Source of the DNA: Pedobacter sp. BMA
Lineage (GTDB): Bacteria > Bacteroidota > Bacteroidia > Sphingobacteriales > Sphingobacteriaceae
Reading direction: 5' to 3'
Length of the DNA stretch: 64,000 nt
NCBI RefSeq assembly: GCF_001027745.1
Contig: NZ_LECU01000003.1
Coordinates: 186,001 to 250,000, forward strand
In this document: in pieces, positions 28,352-36,166 of the stretch
How the letters are laid out: each line of letters begins with the position of its first letter
Position numbering within the stretch: position 1 is the stretch's first letter
The notes under the pieces: generated by a model
The model's database searches: none
Seen by the model: only the letters and a program-made list of their open reading frames with translations
Told to the model about the DNA's origin: nothing
Made by a program: the position numbers and the translations under genes

Positions 28352-30460
28352 TTAATTCAATTCTATTTGTACGCCTAAACCTCTTCCCACTCTGGTTCCG
28401 GCGGCAATCGACTGGCTGGTTACTTTGCCTGAGCCTATTACTTTTGCCTTCAGGCCTGCATTTCCAATCAGGTAAAGTGCATCCTTTAATCCCATTCCCG
28501 ATACGTTAGGCATTACCCCTCGGCGTTCGGTATTTTCCTGAAACACTTCCCCTCCGCTGGTATCCACAATATTATAGTACTCTGATTTTGACGCGAAAAG
28601 TGGCTTAAAACCAAATGCCCTGTACACTTTCTGAGTAGCTTTGCTTTGTCCGGCTTTAGTTGGCGGATTACCGGGAGCGCCTACCAAACGTGTTGGTGCA
28701 TCAGTACCCATCTGCATGTCGCTGGCATAAATGCGGTCGGCCACTTCCCTGAATACCGGTCCTGATACCAAAGCACCGTAATAGCCACCCTTTGGATCGT
28801 TGATTACCACAATCATGGAATACTTCGGTTTCTCTGCAGGGAAATAACCTACAAAAGATGCCTGATATTGCTTTTTAGCCCTGTAGCCTTTATTGGCATC
28901 GGCTACCTGCGCTGTACCGGTTTTACCTGCGATTCTATATAATGGGTTATGCACATACTGTTTTCCACTTCCCTCAATCACCACCCCTTCCAGCATGTTT
29001 TTGATCTTACTCAAGGTTACATCAGAGCAAATTTTATCGTTTATCACCCTGGCTTTGAACTGCTCAATCGGATTACCCAACCTTCTGATCTCTTTCACAA
29101 AAATGGGCGCTATGTATTTACCATTGTTAGCCACCGCATTGTAAAACGACAACATTTTTAATGGTGTAAGCTGCATTTCGTAACCATAAGCCATTTGTGG
29201 TAGGGTCATTTTACCCCAACTTTTGTTGGATGGGTTTTTGATCACCGGCTTAGCTTCACCAGGGATCTGCAGTTCCAGTTTCTGGTTCAGGTGCCAATCA
29301 TATAAATGATCCGTAAACTTCCGGGGATTCTCTCCGTACTTACTATTGATCAGGTAAGCGATAGCCGCATTAGATGACTGTTCGAAAGCCTTTTTAACCG
29401 TAACCACCCCAATACTTCCGTGCGAATCTTTAATCATGTGACCTGGAATTTTATAGTTCCCGGTACCCACCATCAAATTGGTATCAATAAGCTGATCTTC
29501 CAGTAGAGCCATATAGGATGCCAGTTTGAAAGTTGATCCGGGATCCTGATTTCCGGCGATGGCATAATTGAATTTCTCTTTATATACGCCTTCCTCTACC
29601 TTTGAAAAATTGGCAACCGCCCTAATTTCACCGGTAGCTACTTCCATCACAATCACCGCACCGTGATCTGCATCATATTTAATTAACTGTTTTTCCAGTG
29701 CGCTTTGCGCCAAATCCTGCATGTTCACGTCGATGGTGGAGATGATATCCGCCCCATCTTTTGGTGCTACTTCAGCCTCTTCATTTACAGGAATATAAAC
29801 ACCACCTGCAATGCGCTGCATTAATCTTTTTCCGGTTTCACCGTTGATGTATTCTTTATATGCTCCCTCCAAACCTACACCGTTGGCTACGTTCTCATTT
29901 TTATATCCGATGGTACGGGCAGCCAAAGCCTGGAAAGGCAAAATCCTTTTGTTCTGCTGCACAGCAATTAAACCACCACTAAACTTGCCAATATTGTATA
30001 GCGGAAACGTGCGGATGGTTTTCAAATCAGCATAACCCACTTTGCGGTGGATGAGTAAATACCGTGCACTGTCCTGACGACCTCTGCGCAGGTAGCGGGC
30101 ATACTCCTTTGCGGTTTTATCCTGAAAGAGCTGAGCAAGCTTAATGCCCAGGGAATCTACTTTTTCGTTAAAAACCTTATCTTCTGCAATCCCACCGGCG
30201 AACATATCCATACGCAGCTCATATTCGGGCACCGAAGTGGCCAGTAAACTGCCATCATTGGAATAAATGTTTCCGCGGGTAGCCTCCACATTTACGTAGC
30301 GTGTGGACAAGCTATCTGCCATAGCCTTCCATTTTTTGCCCTGTACAAACTGCACCTGACTAAGGCGTAAGAATACCGCCAAAGCAAAAAGCACAATTAA
30401 GCCAAATGCCAGATATACACGAAGCAAGATGTTTGCTCTAATATTCATCGCTTTTAACAA
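28352..30460 (-). CDS. ftsI: Septal transpeptidase PBP3/FtsI with C-terminal PASTA domain
   Basis: A 702-residue class B penicillin-binding protein that cross-links septal peptidoglycan. A membrane helix lies at about 12-34, a dimerisation domain up to about 235, then the transpeptidase domain with active-site Ser309 (STFK), SxN motif at S363 (SSNAA) and KTG at K513. A PASTA domain at about 640-702 (GVMPNVSGMGLKDALYLI) follows. Its start overlaps the ftsL-like gene by 23 bases. Confidence 0.96.
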   Translation of the reverse strand: MLKAMNIRANILLRVYLAFGLIVLFALAVFLRLSQVQFVQGKKWKAMADSLSTRYVNVEATRGNIYSNDGSLLATSVPEYELRMDMFAGGIAEDKVFNEKVDSLGIKLAQLFQDKTAKEYARYLRRGRQDSARYLLIHRKVGYADLKTIRTFPLYNIGKFSGGLIAVQQNKRILPFQALAARTIGYKNENVANGVGLEGAYKEYINGETGKRLMQRIAGGVYIPVNEEAEVAPKDGADIISTIDVNMQDLAQSALEKQLIKYDADHGAVIVMEVATGEIRAVANFSKVEEGVYKEKFNYAIAGNQDPGSTFKLASYMALLEDQLIDTNLMVGTGNYKIPGHMIKDSHGSIGVVTVKKAFEQSSNAAIAYLINSKYGENPRKFTDHLYDWHLNQKLELQIPGEAKPVIKNPSNKSWGKMTLPQMAYGYEMQLTPLKMLSFYNAVANNGKYIAPIFVKEIRRLGNPIEQFKARVINDKICSDVTLSKIKNMLEGVVIEGSGKQYVHNPLYRIAGKTGTAQVADANKGYRAKKQYQASFVGYFPAEKPKYSMIVVINDPKGGYYGALVSGPVFREVADRIYASDMQMGTDAPTRLVGAPGNPPTKAGQSKATQKVYRAFGFKPLFASKSEYYNIVDTSGGEVFQENTERRGVMPNVSGMGLKDALYLIGNAGLKAKVIGSGKVTSQSIAAGTRVGRGLGVQIELN

Positions 30461-30866
30461 TTATTTTTTTGGGTGGTTCGATTAATTCTTTAATTCCAAG
30501 GGTATCTACCTTTTTGGCTACTTCTGTCAGTTTGCTTCTGAACATGAGGTCGGCCTTTAAGGATTTATATTCCCATCTTAATTCTTTTACTTCTTTATTT
30601 AATTTATCAATGCGGCGAACGTTGTTCACTGCAAAGTGGCTGTTGGCAATGTATATCATGCCCAAAAAAGCCAGAAAACACAAAAAAGGCAGCGCATCAG
30701 TTGCCGCCTCTTTCGTAACCAATCCATCGTTAAATAATTTGCTGATGAATGAGTTACTATCCATTTTCTCTTCGGCTGTCCGCGGTTTTTTAGGCGCTGG
30801 CGCAGCTTTCAATTCAGGTTCAGGCCCGATTTCTTCCTCCTCTATATCCTCTCTAAACCTGTTCAT
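30438..30866 (-). CDS. ftsL: FtsL-like division protein
   Basis: A 142-residue bitopic protein. An acidic, Pro-rich cytoplasmic tail (1-58) precedes one membrane helix (about 60-78, LPFLCFLAFLGMIYIA) and a short coiled coil (about 82-118, RIDKLNKEVKELRWEYKSLK). Sequence identity among FtsL proteins is low; position between rsmH and ftsI, topology and coiled coil make the call. It overlaps rsmH by 4 bases. Confidence 0.82.
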   Translation of the reverse strand: MNRFREDIEEEEIGPEPELKAAPAPKKPRTAEEKMDSNSFISKLFNDGLVTKEAATDALPFLCFLAFLGMIYIANSHFAVNNVRRIDKLNKEVKELRWEYKSLKADLMFRSKLTEVAKKVDTLGIKELIEPPKKIIVKSDEY

Positions 30867-31771
30867 ATCTTCTCTGCTATTCTAAGTTTAGCACTTCTGG
30901 CCCTGTTGTTTTGTGCAATCTCCTCGTCGCTGGCTACTATCGCTTTGCGGGTAATCACATTAAATGGTTTCTGCTGGTTTCCGAAAAAGTCTTTCTCCAC
31001 CTCTCCCTGAAACTTGCCTTTGGCCATGAAATTCTTTACCGGGCGATCTTCCAGTGAGTGATAAGACATCACCACCAAATGCCCTCCCGGCTTCAATACT
31101 TCTGATGCCTGCTGCAGAAAATCTTCCAGCACCTGTATTTCGGCGTTCACTTCAATCCGCAGCGCCTGAAAAACCTGTGCCAGGTATTTATTTTCTTTTC
31201 CTCTCGGTATATATTCGGCAATGGCCGATTTTAAGCTATCAATATCTGTAAACGGTTTCTCCAAACGTGCAGTTACAATGGCACGGGCCAATGACTTTGC
31301 GTTTTTCACTTCACCATAAATCCCGAAAATTTTATGCAGTTTATCTTCTGCGTAAGTGTTCAATACCTGCGCCGCAGTGAGATCGCGGTGCTGATCCATG
31401 CGCATATCCAGGTCGGCATTATACCGTATAGAAAAACCACGTTGCGGAATATCAAACTGATGTGAGGACACTCCCAGATCGGCCAGAATACCATCCACCT
31501 GTCTGAACCCTTTCAAGCGCAGGTTATTTTTTAAGAAACCAAAATTCTGATCAATAAAGATGAAACGGTCGTCGGCCGGAACATTTGCCTGTGCATCAGG
31601 ATCCTGATCGAAAGCAATGAGTACACCCTTTGGCCCCAGGTGTTTCAGTATTTCCCTGGAGTGACCGCCACCACCAAAAGTAACATCCACATATACACCA
31701 TCGGGTTTGATATTTAAACCATCAATACAAGGCTGAAGCATTACGGGAACATGGTAATTATTCTCCATCAA
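30863..31771 (-). CDS. rsmH: 16S rRNA (cytosine1402-N4)-methyltransferase
   Basis: A 302-residue SAM-dependent enzyme (MraW). The opening YHVPVMLQPCIDGL, the SAM loop VDVTFGGGGHSREIL (about 28-42), LADLGVSSHQFD (about 95) and the C-terminal VMSYHSLEDRPVKNFM are diagnostic. It overlaps the mraZ stop by 14 bases. Confidence 0.97.
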   Translation of the reverse strand: MMENNYHVPVMLQPCIDGLNIKPDGVYVDVTFGGGGHSREILKHLGPKGVLIAFDQDPDAQANVPADDRFIFIDQNFGFLKNNLRLKGFRQVDGILADLGVSSHQFDIPQRGFSIRYNADLDMRMDQHRDLTAAQVLNTYAEDKLHKIFGIYGEVKNAKSLARAIVTARLEKPFTDIDSLKSAIAEYIPRGKENKYLAQVFQALRIEVNAEIQVLEDFLQQASEVLKPGGHLVVMSYHSLEDRPVKNFMAKGKFQGEVEKDFFGNQQKPFNVITRKAIVASDEEIAQNNRARSAKLRIAEKI

Positions 31772-32225
31772 CGCCTCCTTTCTTATCTCCCATTACTTTC
31801 TGCGCCAGGTTGGCGAAGTTGGCCGGCACATCATCAAAAATATCTTCGTAAGATTTTTTATCCCATACCTCAATGCGGTCGAGCTGGCAAGCCAGTACGA
31901 TATCGGCACTGATGCCTGCATATTCTGTTAAAGACTTCGGTAAAAGCACCCTTCCGGCAGCATCGAGCGACAGCTCAGTGGCGCCACGGGTAAAAGCGCG
32001 GACGAAAGCCCGGTTTTCCTGATCGTAAATATTCAGCCTGGCAAGGTCGGCCACTACGGCGTCCCAAACATTTTTAGGATAGATCACCAGATTTTTTTCA
32101 AAACCCCGGTTGATGATAAGCCCCTCACTCTCAGCAGCAGGCAATTGTTTCTTAAGCGCAGCAGGAACCGAAAGGCGGCCCTTTGCGTCAAGTTTACAAT
32201 CGAATTCTCCTAAAAGTTGGGTCAT
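31758..32225 (-). CDS. mraZ: MraZ transcriptional regulator
   Basis: A 155-residue protein with two SpoVT-AbrB-type repeats (about 7-55 and 80-125; each has DAKGRLSVP or DAAGRVLLP). MraZ binds spaced G-rich repeats ahead of its own gene and controls the dcw cluster. Matching repeats lie at 32271-32294. First gene of the run of thirteen leftward genes. Confidence 0.96.
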   Translation of the reverse strand: MTQLLGEFDCKLDAKGRLSVPAALKKQLPAAESEGLIINRGFEKNLVIYPKNVWDAVVADLARLNIYDQENRAFVRAFTRGATELSLDAAGRVLLPKSLTEYAGISADIVLACQLDRIEVWDKKSYEDIFDDVPANFANLAQKVMGDKKGGVDGE

Positions 32226-32235
32226 AGTGGTAGCT

Positions 32236-32242
32236 ACACTTT
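32236..32242 (-). promoter_or_regulatory. Isolated MraZ-like box AAAGTGT
   Basis: Minus-strand AAAGTGT lies 11 bases before the mraZ ATG, in the leader. It fits the AAAGTG(G/T) form described for mollicute MraZ and may be an extra half-site next to the main triplet at 32271-32294. Confidence 0.35.
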
Positions 32243-32252
32243 TTATGTAGTG

Positions 32253-32260
32253 TAAAAGTA
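32253..32260 (-). promoter_or_regulatory. Possible -7 box TACTTTTA of mraZ
   Basis: Minus-strand TACTTTTA differs from TAnnTTTG in the last base. It lies 27 bases before mraZ and 10 bases downstream of the MraZ triplet, so bound MraZ would cover the upstream promoter element. Confidence 0.35.
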
Positions 32261-32270
32261 AAGAGTTCTA

Positions 32271-32294
32271 CCACTTTTTACCACAATTTACCAC
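32271..32294 (-). promoter_or_regulatory. MraZ operator: three GTGGT boxes every 10 bp
   Basis: On the minus strand GTGGT occurs three times at an exact 10-bp step (plus-strand CCAC at 32271, 32281, 32291), each followed or preceded by an A-rich spacer. The last copy reads AAAAGTGGT, matching both the E. coli-type layout (5-base G-rich box plus 5-base spacer) and the AAAGTG(G/T) motif of mollicutes. It lies 46-69 bp before mraZ, so it should be the autoregulatory site of the dcw cluster. Confidence 0.7.
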
Positions 32295-32422
32295 AAAAAA
32301 GTTTTCCACATCGTTTTTGTTACACTAGAGTGCCAAAAACAGACCAAAATGAATTTCGGACTATGGACTTAAAACCCATTAAACACTGATAAATAACCAC
32401 TTATAGACAATATTTTCAAAAG

Positions 32423-32467
32423 TGGGAGAAAATCCCAAATCCGGATATCCGGTGGGAGACCCGCCCA
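32423..32467. promoter_or_regulatory. TGGGA/TCCCA boxes in 10-bp register and CCGGATATCCGG palindrome
   Basis: TGGGA begins at 32423 and 32453, TCCCA at 32433 and GCCCA at 32463: four G-rich pentamers separated by 10, 20 and 10 bp, on alternating strands. A perfect 12-base palindrome (CCGGATATCCGG) sits between them at about 32441-32452. It lies about 200 bp upstream of mraZ. It could be a second MraZ or unrelated regulator site. The rest of 32300-32560 shows nothing coding. Confidence 0.3.
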
Positions 32468-32568
32468 GTATTTCAACTATTTCAGCGATAACTGACGATT
32501 TTCAGCTACAAATGTAAGGAAAGGGAATGGTTTACCCGATTGTGTTGCTGTTTACCGGCGGGAATAAA

Positions 32569-32602
32569 AAACCCTTCAACATCAAGTGATGTTGAAGGGT
32601 TT
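32569..32602. terminator. Rho-independent terminator after pgk
   Basis: A 16-bp perfect stem (AAACCCTTCAACATCA at 32569-32584 with 32587-32602), flanked by an A run that becomes a T run on the minus strand. It lies 42 bp beyond the pgk stop codon. Confidence 0.88.
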
Positions 32603-32643
32603 AAGCAACCGCGAAAACGCGATATAGTTGAGATTATCTCAGA

Positions 32644-33837
32644 CTATCCATTGATGGCTTTCACGCCCGGAAGTTCTTTACCTTCCATATATTCTAATAA
32701 TGCACCACCGCCTGTTGATACATAACTTACTTCATCTTCCAGACCGAATTTAGCGATTGCCGCAGCTGAATCACCTCCACCGATTAACGAGAATGCACCA
32801 TTTTCTTTTGTAGCCGCAACCACCGCATCAGCAATGGCTTTGGTACCTACCTGGAAGCTTTCCATTTCGAAAACGCCCATCGGACCATTCCACAATAATG
32901 TTTTAGAGTTTTTTACTACATCAGCAAATAAAGCAGCTGATTTCGGACCGATATCAAGGCCCATCCAGTCGGCCGGAATCTGACCTGCATCTACATCTTT
33001 TTTATCTGCGTCGTTTGCAAACTTATCAGCAATCACGGTATCTACCGGAAGGATCAGGTTTACGCCTTTTGCTTTCGCTTTTTCAATTAATTCTAAAGAA
33101 AGCTCTTGTTTATCGGCCTCTAAAAGTGAAGTACCGATCTCACCGCCTTGTGCTTTTGCAAAGGTGTAAGCCATACCACCACCGATGATCAGGTTATCTA
33201 CTTTATCCAATAATTTTTCAATCAGGAGGATTTTATCAGATACTTTCGCACCACCCATAATCGCCGTGAACGGACGCTCTGCATGGTTTAAGATTTTCTC
33301 TGCATTTTCTACTTCTGACGCCATTAAATAACCGAAGTATTTTGCATCCGGGAAAAACTGTGCAATGATTGATGTTGAAGCATGTGCACGGTGTGCCGTT
33401 CCGAAAGCATCGTTTACATATACATCACCTAATTTAGATAACTTCTCTGCAAAAGCTACATCCCCTTTTTCTTCTTCTTTATAGAAACGCAGGTTCTCCA
33501 GCAATAACACTTCACCTGGTTTTAAATCTGCCGCCTGGCTTGTCGCGCTTTCGCCGATGCAATCGTCTGCAAACTTCACTTCGGTACCGATCAATGTTGA
33601 CAGATCAGCTACGATGTGTTTTAATGAATATTTATCCGTCGGACCATCTTTCGGGCGACCCAAATGCGACATCAAAATTACTGCACCACCATCTTTCAGA
33701 ATTTTGCTGATGGTTGGCAATGCGGCACGGATTCTTTTATCGTCTGTAATGTTGAATTCAGCATCCAATGGAACGTTAAAATCAACTCTGATGAGCGCTT
33801 TTTTATCTTTAAAATCGAACTGGTCTATCGTGTTCAT
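32644..33837 (-). CDS. pgk: Phosphoglycerate kinase
   Basis: A 397-residue glycolytic enzyme transferring phosphate from 1,3-bisphosphoglycerate to ADP. Signature [14 protein letters not shown] start ([14 protein letters not shown] at about 15-28), [10 protein letters not shown] (about 58), [12 protein letters not shown] (about 146-158) and C-terminal [13 protein letters not shown] (about 353) are present. The GNAT gene ends upstream within 3 bp of its start, so the two may be co-transcribed. Confidence 0.98.
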   Translation of the reverse strand: MNTIDQFDFKDKKALIRVDFNVPLDAEFNITDDKRIRAALPTISKILKDGGAVILMSHLGRPKDGPTDKYSLKHIVADLSTLIGTEVKFADDCIGESATSQAADLKPGEVLLLENLRFYKEEEKGDVAFAEKLSKLGDVYVNDAFGTAHRAHASTSIIAQFFPDAKYFGYLMASEVENAEKILNHAERPFTAIMGGAKVSDKILLIEKLLDKVDNLIIGGGMAYTFAKAQGGEIGTSLLEADKQELSLELIEKAKAKGVNLILPVDTVIADKFANDADKKDVDAGQIPADWMGLDIGPKSAALFADVVKNSKTLLWNGPMGVFEMESFQVGTKAIADAVVAATKENGAFSLIGGGDSAAAIAKFGLEDEVSYVSTGGGALLEYMEGKELPGVKAING

Positions 33838-33840
33838 GTT

Positions 33841-34281
33841 TTATATATTATGGTTTAAGTTTAATTTCATTTCGTAATGGAAGCCTATTCCGGGAATGTC
33901 AAATTCAGGAGACATATTCACAAAGCCGAGTTTCTTATAAAAACCAGCAGCGGATGAACGTGCATTGCACCATAAATAGGCGGTATTGTATTCTTTGAGG
34001 TATTCGATGGCAAAGCTGATCAATGCAGCACCAAAGCCCTTTCCTCCTTCATCGGGATGGGTAGCCATGCCCCGCAGCTGATAGCCTTCTCCTTCATCAG
34101 GGAAAAAATCGTTACGCATAAAAGTGGCGACGCTTTTGATTTCGTCATCTGCATAATAACCCAGGTGAAAGGTATCGTAACTGGAATCACCTTCGAAAAC
34201 GCATTCGGCGAGGGGCTTTCCGTTTCTCAACATGAGGCTCCTTAGGGGAAGTACTTCTTCGGGAAGGATGAATTTGACCAT
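33841..34281 (-). CDS. GNAT-family N-acetyltransferase
   Basis: About 146 residues from the ATG at 34281 (MVKFILPEEVLPLRSLMLR); a longer frame to 34320 adds 13 doubtful residues. The acetyl-CoA-binding motif is GMATHPDEGGKGFGAALISF, with NARSSAAGFYKKLGF near the end. The substrate is unknown. It lies directly before pgk on the same strand. Confidence 0.85.
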   Translation of the reverse strand: MVKFILPEEVLPLRSLMLRNGKPLAECVFEGDSSYDTFHLGYYADDEIKSVATFMRNDFFPDEGEGYQLRGMATHPDEGGKGFGAALISFAIEYLKEYNTAYLWCNARSSAAGFYKKLGFVNMSPEFDIPGIGFHYEMKLNLNHNI

Positions 34282-34494
34282 ATTTTTCGTATCAAGTATC
34301 AAGCCGCAGGTAGCAATCATCTACGCAACCGCTTCCAGATGCTTCGCAAACGTTTGCAAAGTTAATAAAGCATTTGAAATCACCTAAAAAAGCGAGGTCA
34401 CAATTTTGAAGAATTTCATCACTGTATCCTCACTTGGCAGTGAGTGCTTTTATGAAGGTAATACATTGGGTTATTGCATCATTAGAAGAGAAGA

Positions 34495-36078
34495 TTACGG
34501 ATAAAATGCAAATAAGGAGGTTTTTGCAGTACTATTGACATCTGCGCCAGCCCCGTAAATTCCATATTCCCCATAAGATGCTGAAAAAGGATTGCCGGCA
34601 GGCTGAGGGCCGCTACTGACCTGAGTCCAATCGTCTTTATCAGCATCGTAGCGATAAAAATCAGTTTCCAGGTTCCTTCCATAATATGAATTATAGCTAC
34701 TTGATTCTCCAAGGCCAACGTAACCTTTTCCATTTATAGTGAAGCTAGCAAAAAAGACTTGAGCCTTCCCGGGAAAGGAAGCTTTCTTGCTCCAGCGATC
34801 TGCAGCGATATCATAACACCAGGTTTCTTTATTTGGCGTGTTGGAATACTGCGTTTTGGATACCCCTCCTGTGAGATAAAATTTTGACCCGATGGTAAAA
34901 GTCCCGCTACTTAATCTGCCCTTTTCCTCGGGGAATGAGCTTAAGCGCGACCAGGTTTTACTTTGCGGCTGGTAAGTCCACATATCAGAAAAATAATCAT
35001 TTCGCACAACAGGCGAACTTGCTCTGTTAGCGCCCATCCCCATATAAAGCTTTTCCCCATATACAAAAGCTACCGGGTCTGAGCGTTCATCACCTGGAAA
35101 ATCACTTTCCCGTCGCCATGTACCGCTATTGATATTATAGACGAAATGAGCTTTACTCAGCAACCAGTTCTGATAATTACCAACCTTTTCACCTGCGATA
35201 AAATGAATTTCATTACCCAAAGCGACTACTGCCCCGTTTTGATAGGCATAGCCTTCAGGAATTGTACTCAAGGTAACTTGCTGACCAGTTAAAAAGTTGA
35301 ATTTACTAAATACCGGGGTGGACTGCTGGGAAAGTCCCAGGGCGTAAATCCAGTCTCCTACTCTGATTCGCTCAGTCCAAAGGGAAAATCCGGTATCAGC
35401 AAATGGCAGATCGTTAAGCTGTTTCCATTTTCCTGACAGCACCTTTACACTCTTGGGGTATTTGATGGTCACACTTCCCACCTTTAGGCTCAGCTCCATC
35501 GTTCCTGGAAGAAAGGATTCGTCAAACTCTGCCAGAAATGTAGTGGTCATAAACCCTTGCGAAATGCTTTTTAGTGTGATGGGCTTATTGTTTAGTAAAA
35601 CCTGAACCTGTGCTTGTGGATCAATTTTAACGATATTGGTAAACAGAGACAAAGTTCGTCCATAGTTCAGGCTGGTATCTGCCCGGAGAATTTGCGGCGA
35701 AACTTTAGCAAGGGTCTGGTTGGCAGAATATTCTATCAGATTGTTCCTTTTCGCATATGCCCTTACATAGTAAACCTGCCCCGTATCCAGGCCTTCGATC
35801 TTTTGCGTAAAATCTACAGATGATGAAGTGCTGGCTATGGGAAATGATTTTGAATTCGCCTCAGTAGGATTTAGCGTTTTCCCCACCAGAAGCCCGTAAG
35901 CGATATCACCCGATAGATTTCTTATTTCTAAACTTCCTGTTACTTTAAACGCATTAAGGCTTAATTCTTCCAAAGGAAGAATAGAAATTCTTAGTGAATC
36001 TCCTTTAACATCTTCGATAAGTGTTTTTTTGCAGGAGATAAGACCAATCAAGATGGCCAGAAAATAAACTTTACGCAT
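34495..36078 (-). CDS. Kelch-repeat lipoprotein
   Basis: A 527-residue exported lipoprotein: signal MRKVYFLAILIGLISCKK with the lipidation Cys at 16. A fibronectin/IPT-like N-terminal half (about 30-215; GQVYYVRAYAKRNN is typical) is followed by a kelch beta-propeller (about 225-527). The blades show repeated WTERIRVGDWIYALG, KLYMGMGAN, SKFYLTGGV and GKGYVGLGE elements. Probably surface or periplasmic, possibly a glycan or protein binder. It is divergent from the leucine-rich lipoprotein at 36167 with an 88-bp shared promoter region, so the pair may be co-regulated. Confidence 0.85.
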   Translation of the reverse strand: MRKVYFLAILIGLISCKKTLIEDVKGDSLRISILPLEELSLNAFKVTGSLEIRNLSGDIAYGLLVGKTLNPTEANSKSFPIASTSSSVDFTQKIEGLDTGQVYYVRAYAKRNNLIEYSANQTLAKVSPQILRADTSLNYGRTLSLFTNIVKIDPQAQVQVLLNNKPITLKSISQGFMTTTFLAEFDESFLPGTMELSLKVGSVTIKYPKSVKVLSGKWKQLNDLPFADTGFSLWTERIRVGDWIYALGLSQQSTPVFSKFNFLTGQQVTLSTIPEGYAYQNGAVVALGNEIHFIAGEKVGNYQNWLLSKAHFVYNINSGTWRRESDFPGDERSDPVAFVYGEKLYMGMGANRASSPVVRNDYFSDMWTYQPQSKTWSRLSSFPEEKGRLSSGTFTIGSKFYLTGGVSKTQYSNTPNKETWCYDIAADRWSKKASFPGKAQVFFASFTINGKGYVGLGESSSYNSYYGRNLETDFYRYDADKDDWTQVSSGPQPAGNPFSASYGEYGIYGAGADVNSTAKTSLFAFYP

Positions 36079-36166
36079 TCAGAGACTAACGTTAATGACA
36101 AGTAAAGGTAAATTATTTTGCTGATATGAAAAACATCATTTAATTTTATCGAATACTTCATTAATC

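Noticed and set aside
32433..32457. CCGGATATCCGG palindrome as a mobile-element end or attachment site
   Set aside because: No integrase, transposase or flanking direct repeats were seen; it lies in an ordinary promoter spacer.
34432..34450. CTCACT/AGTGAG hairpin followed by TGCTTTT as a terminator
   Set aside because: The T-rich side is on the plus strand, where no gene ends upstream; nearby genes run leftward.
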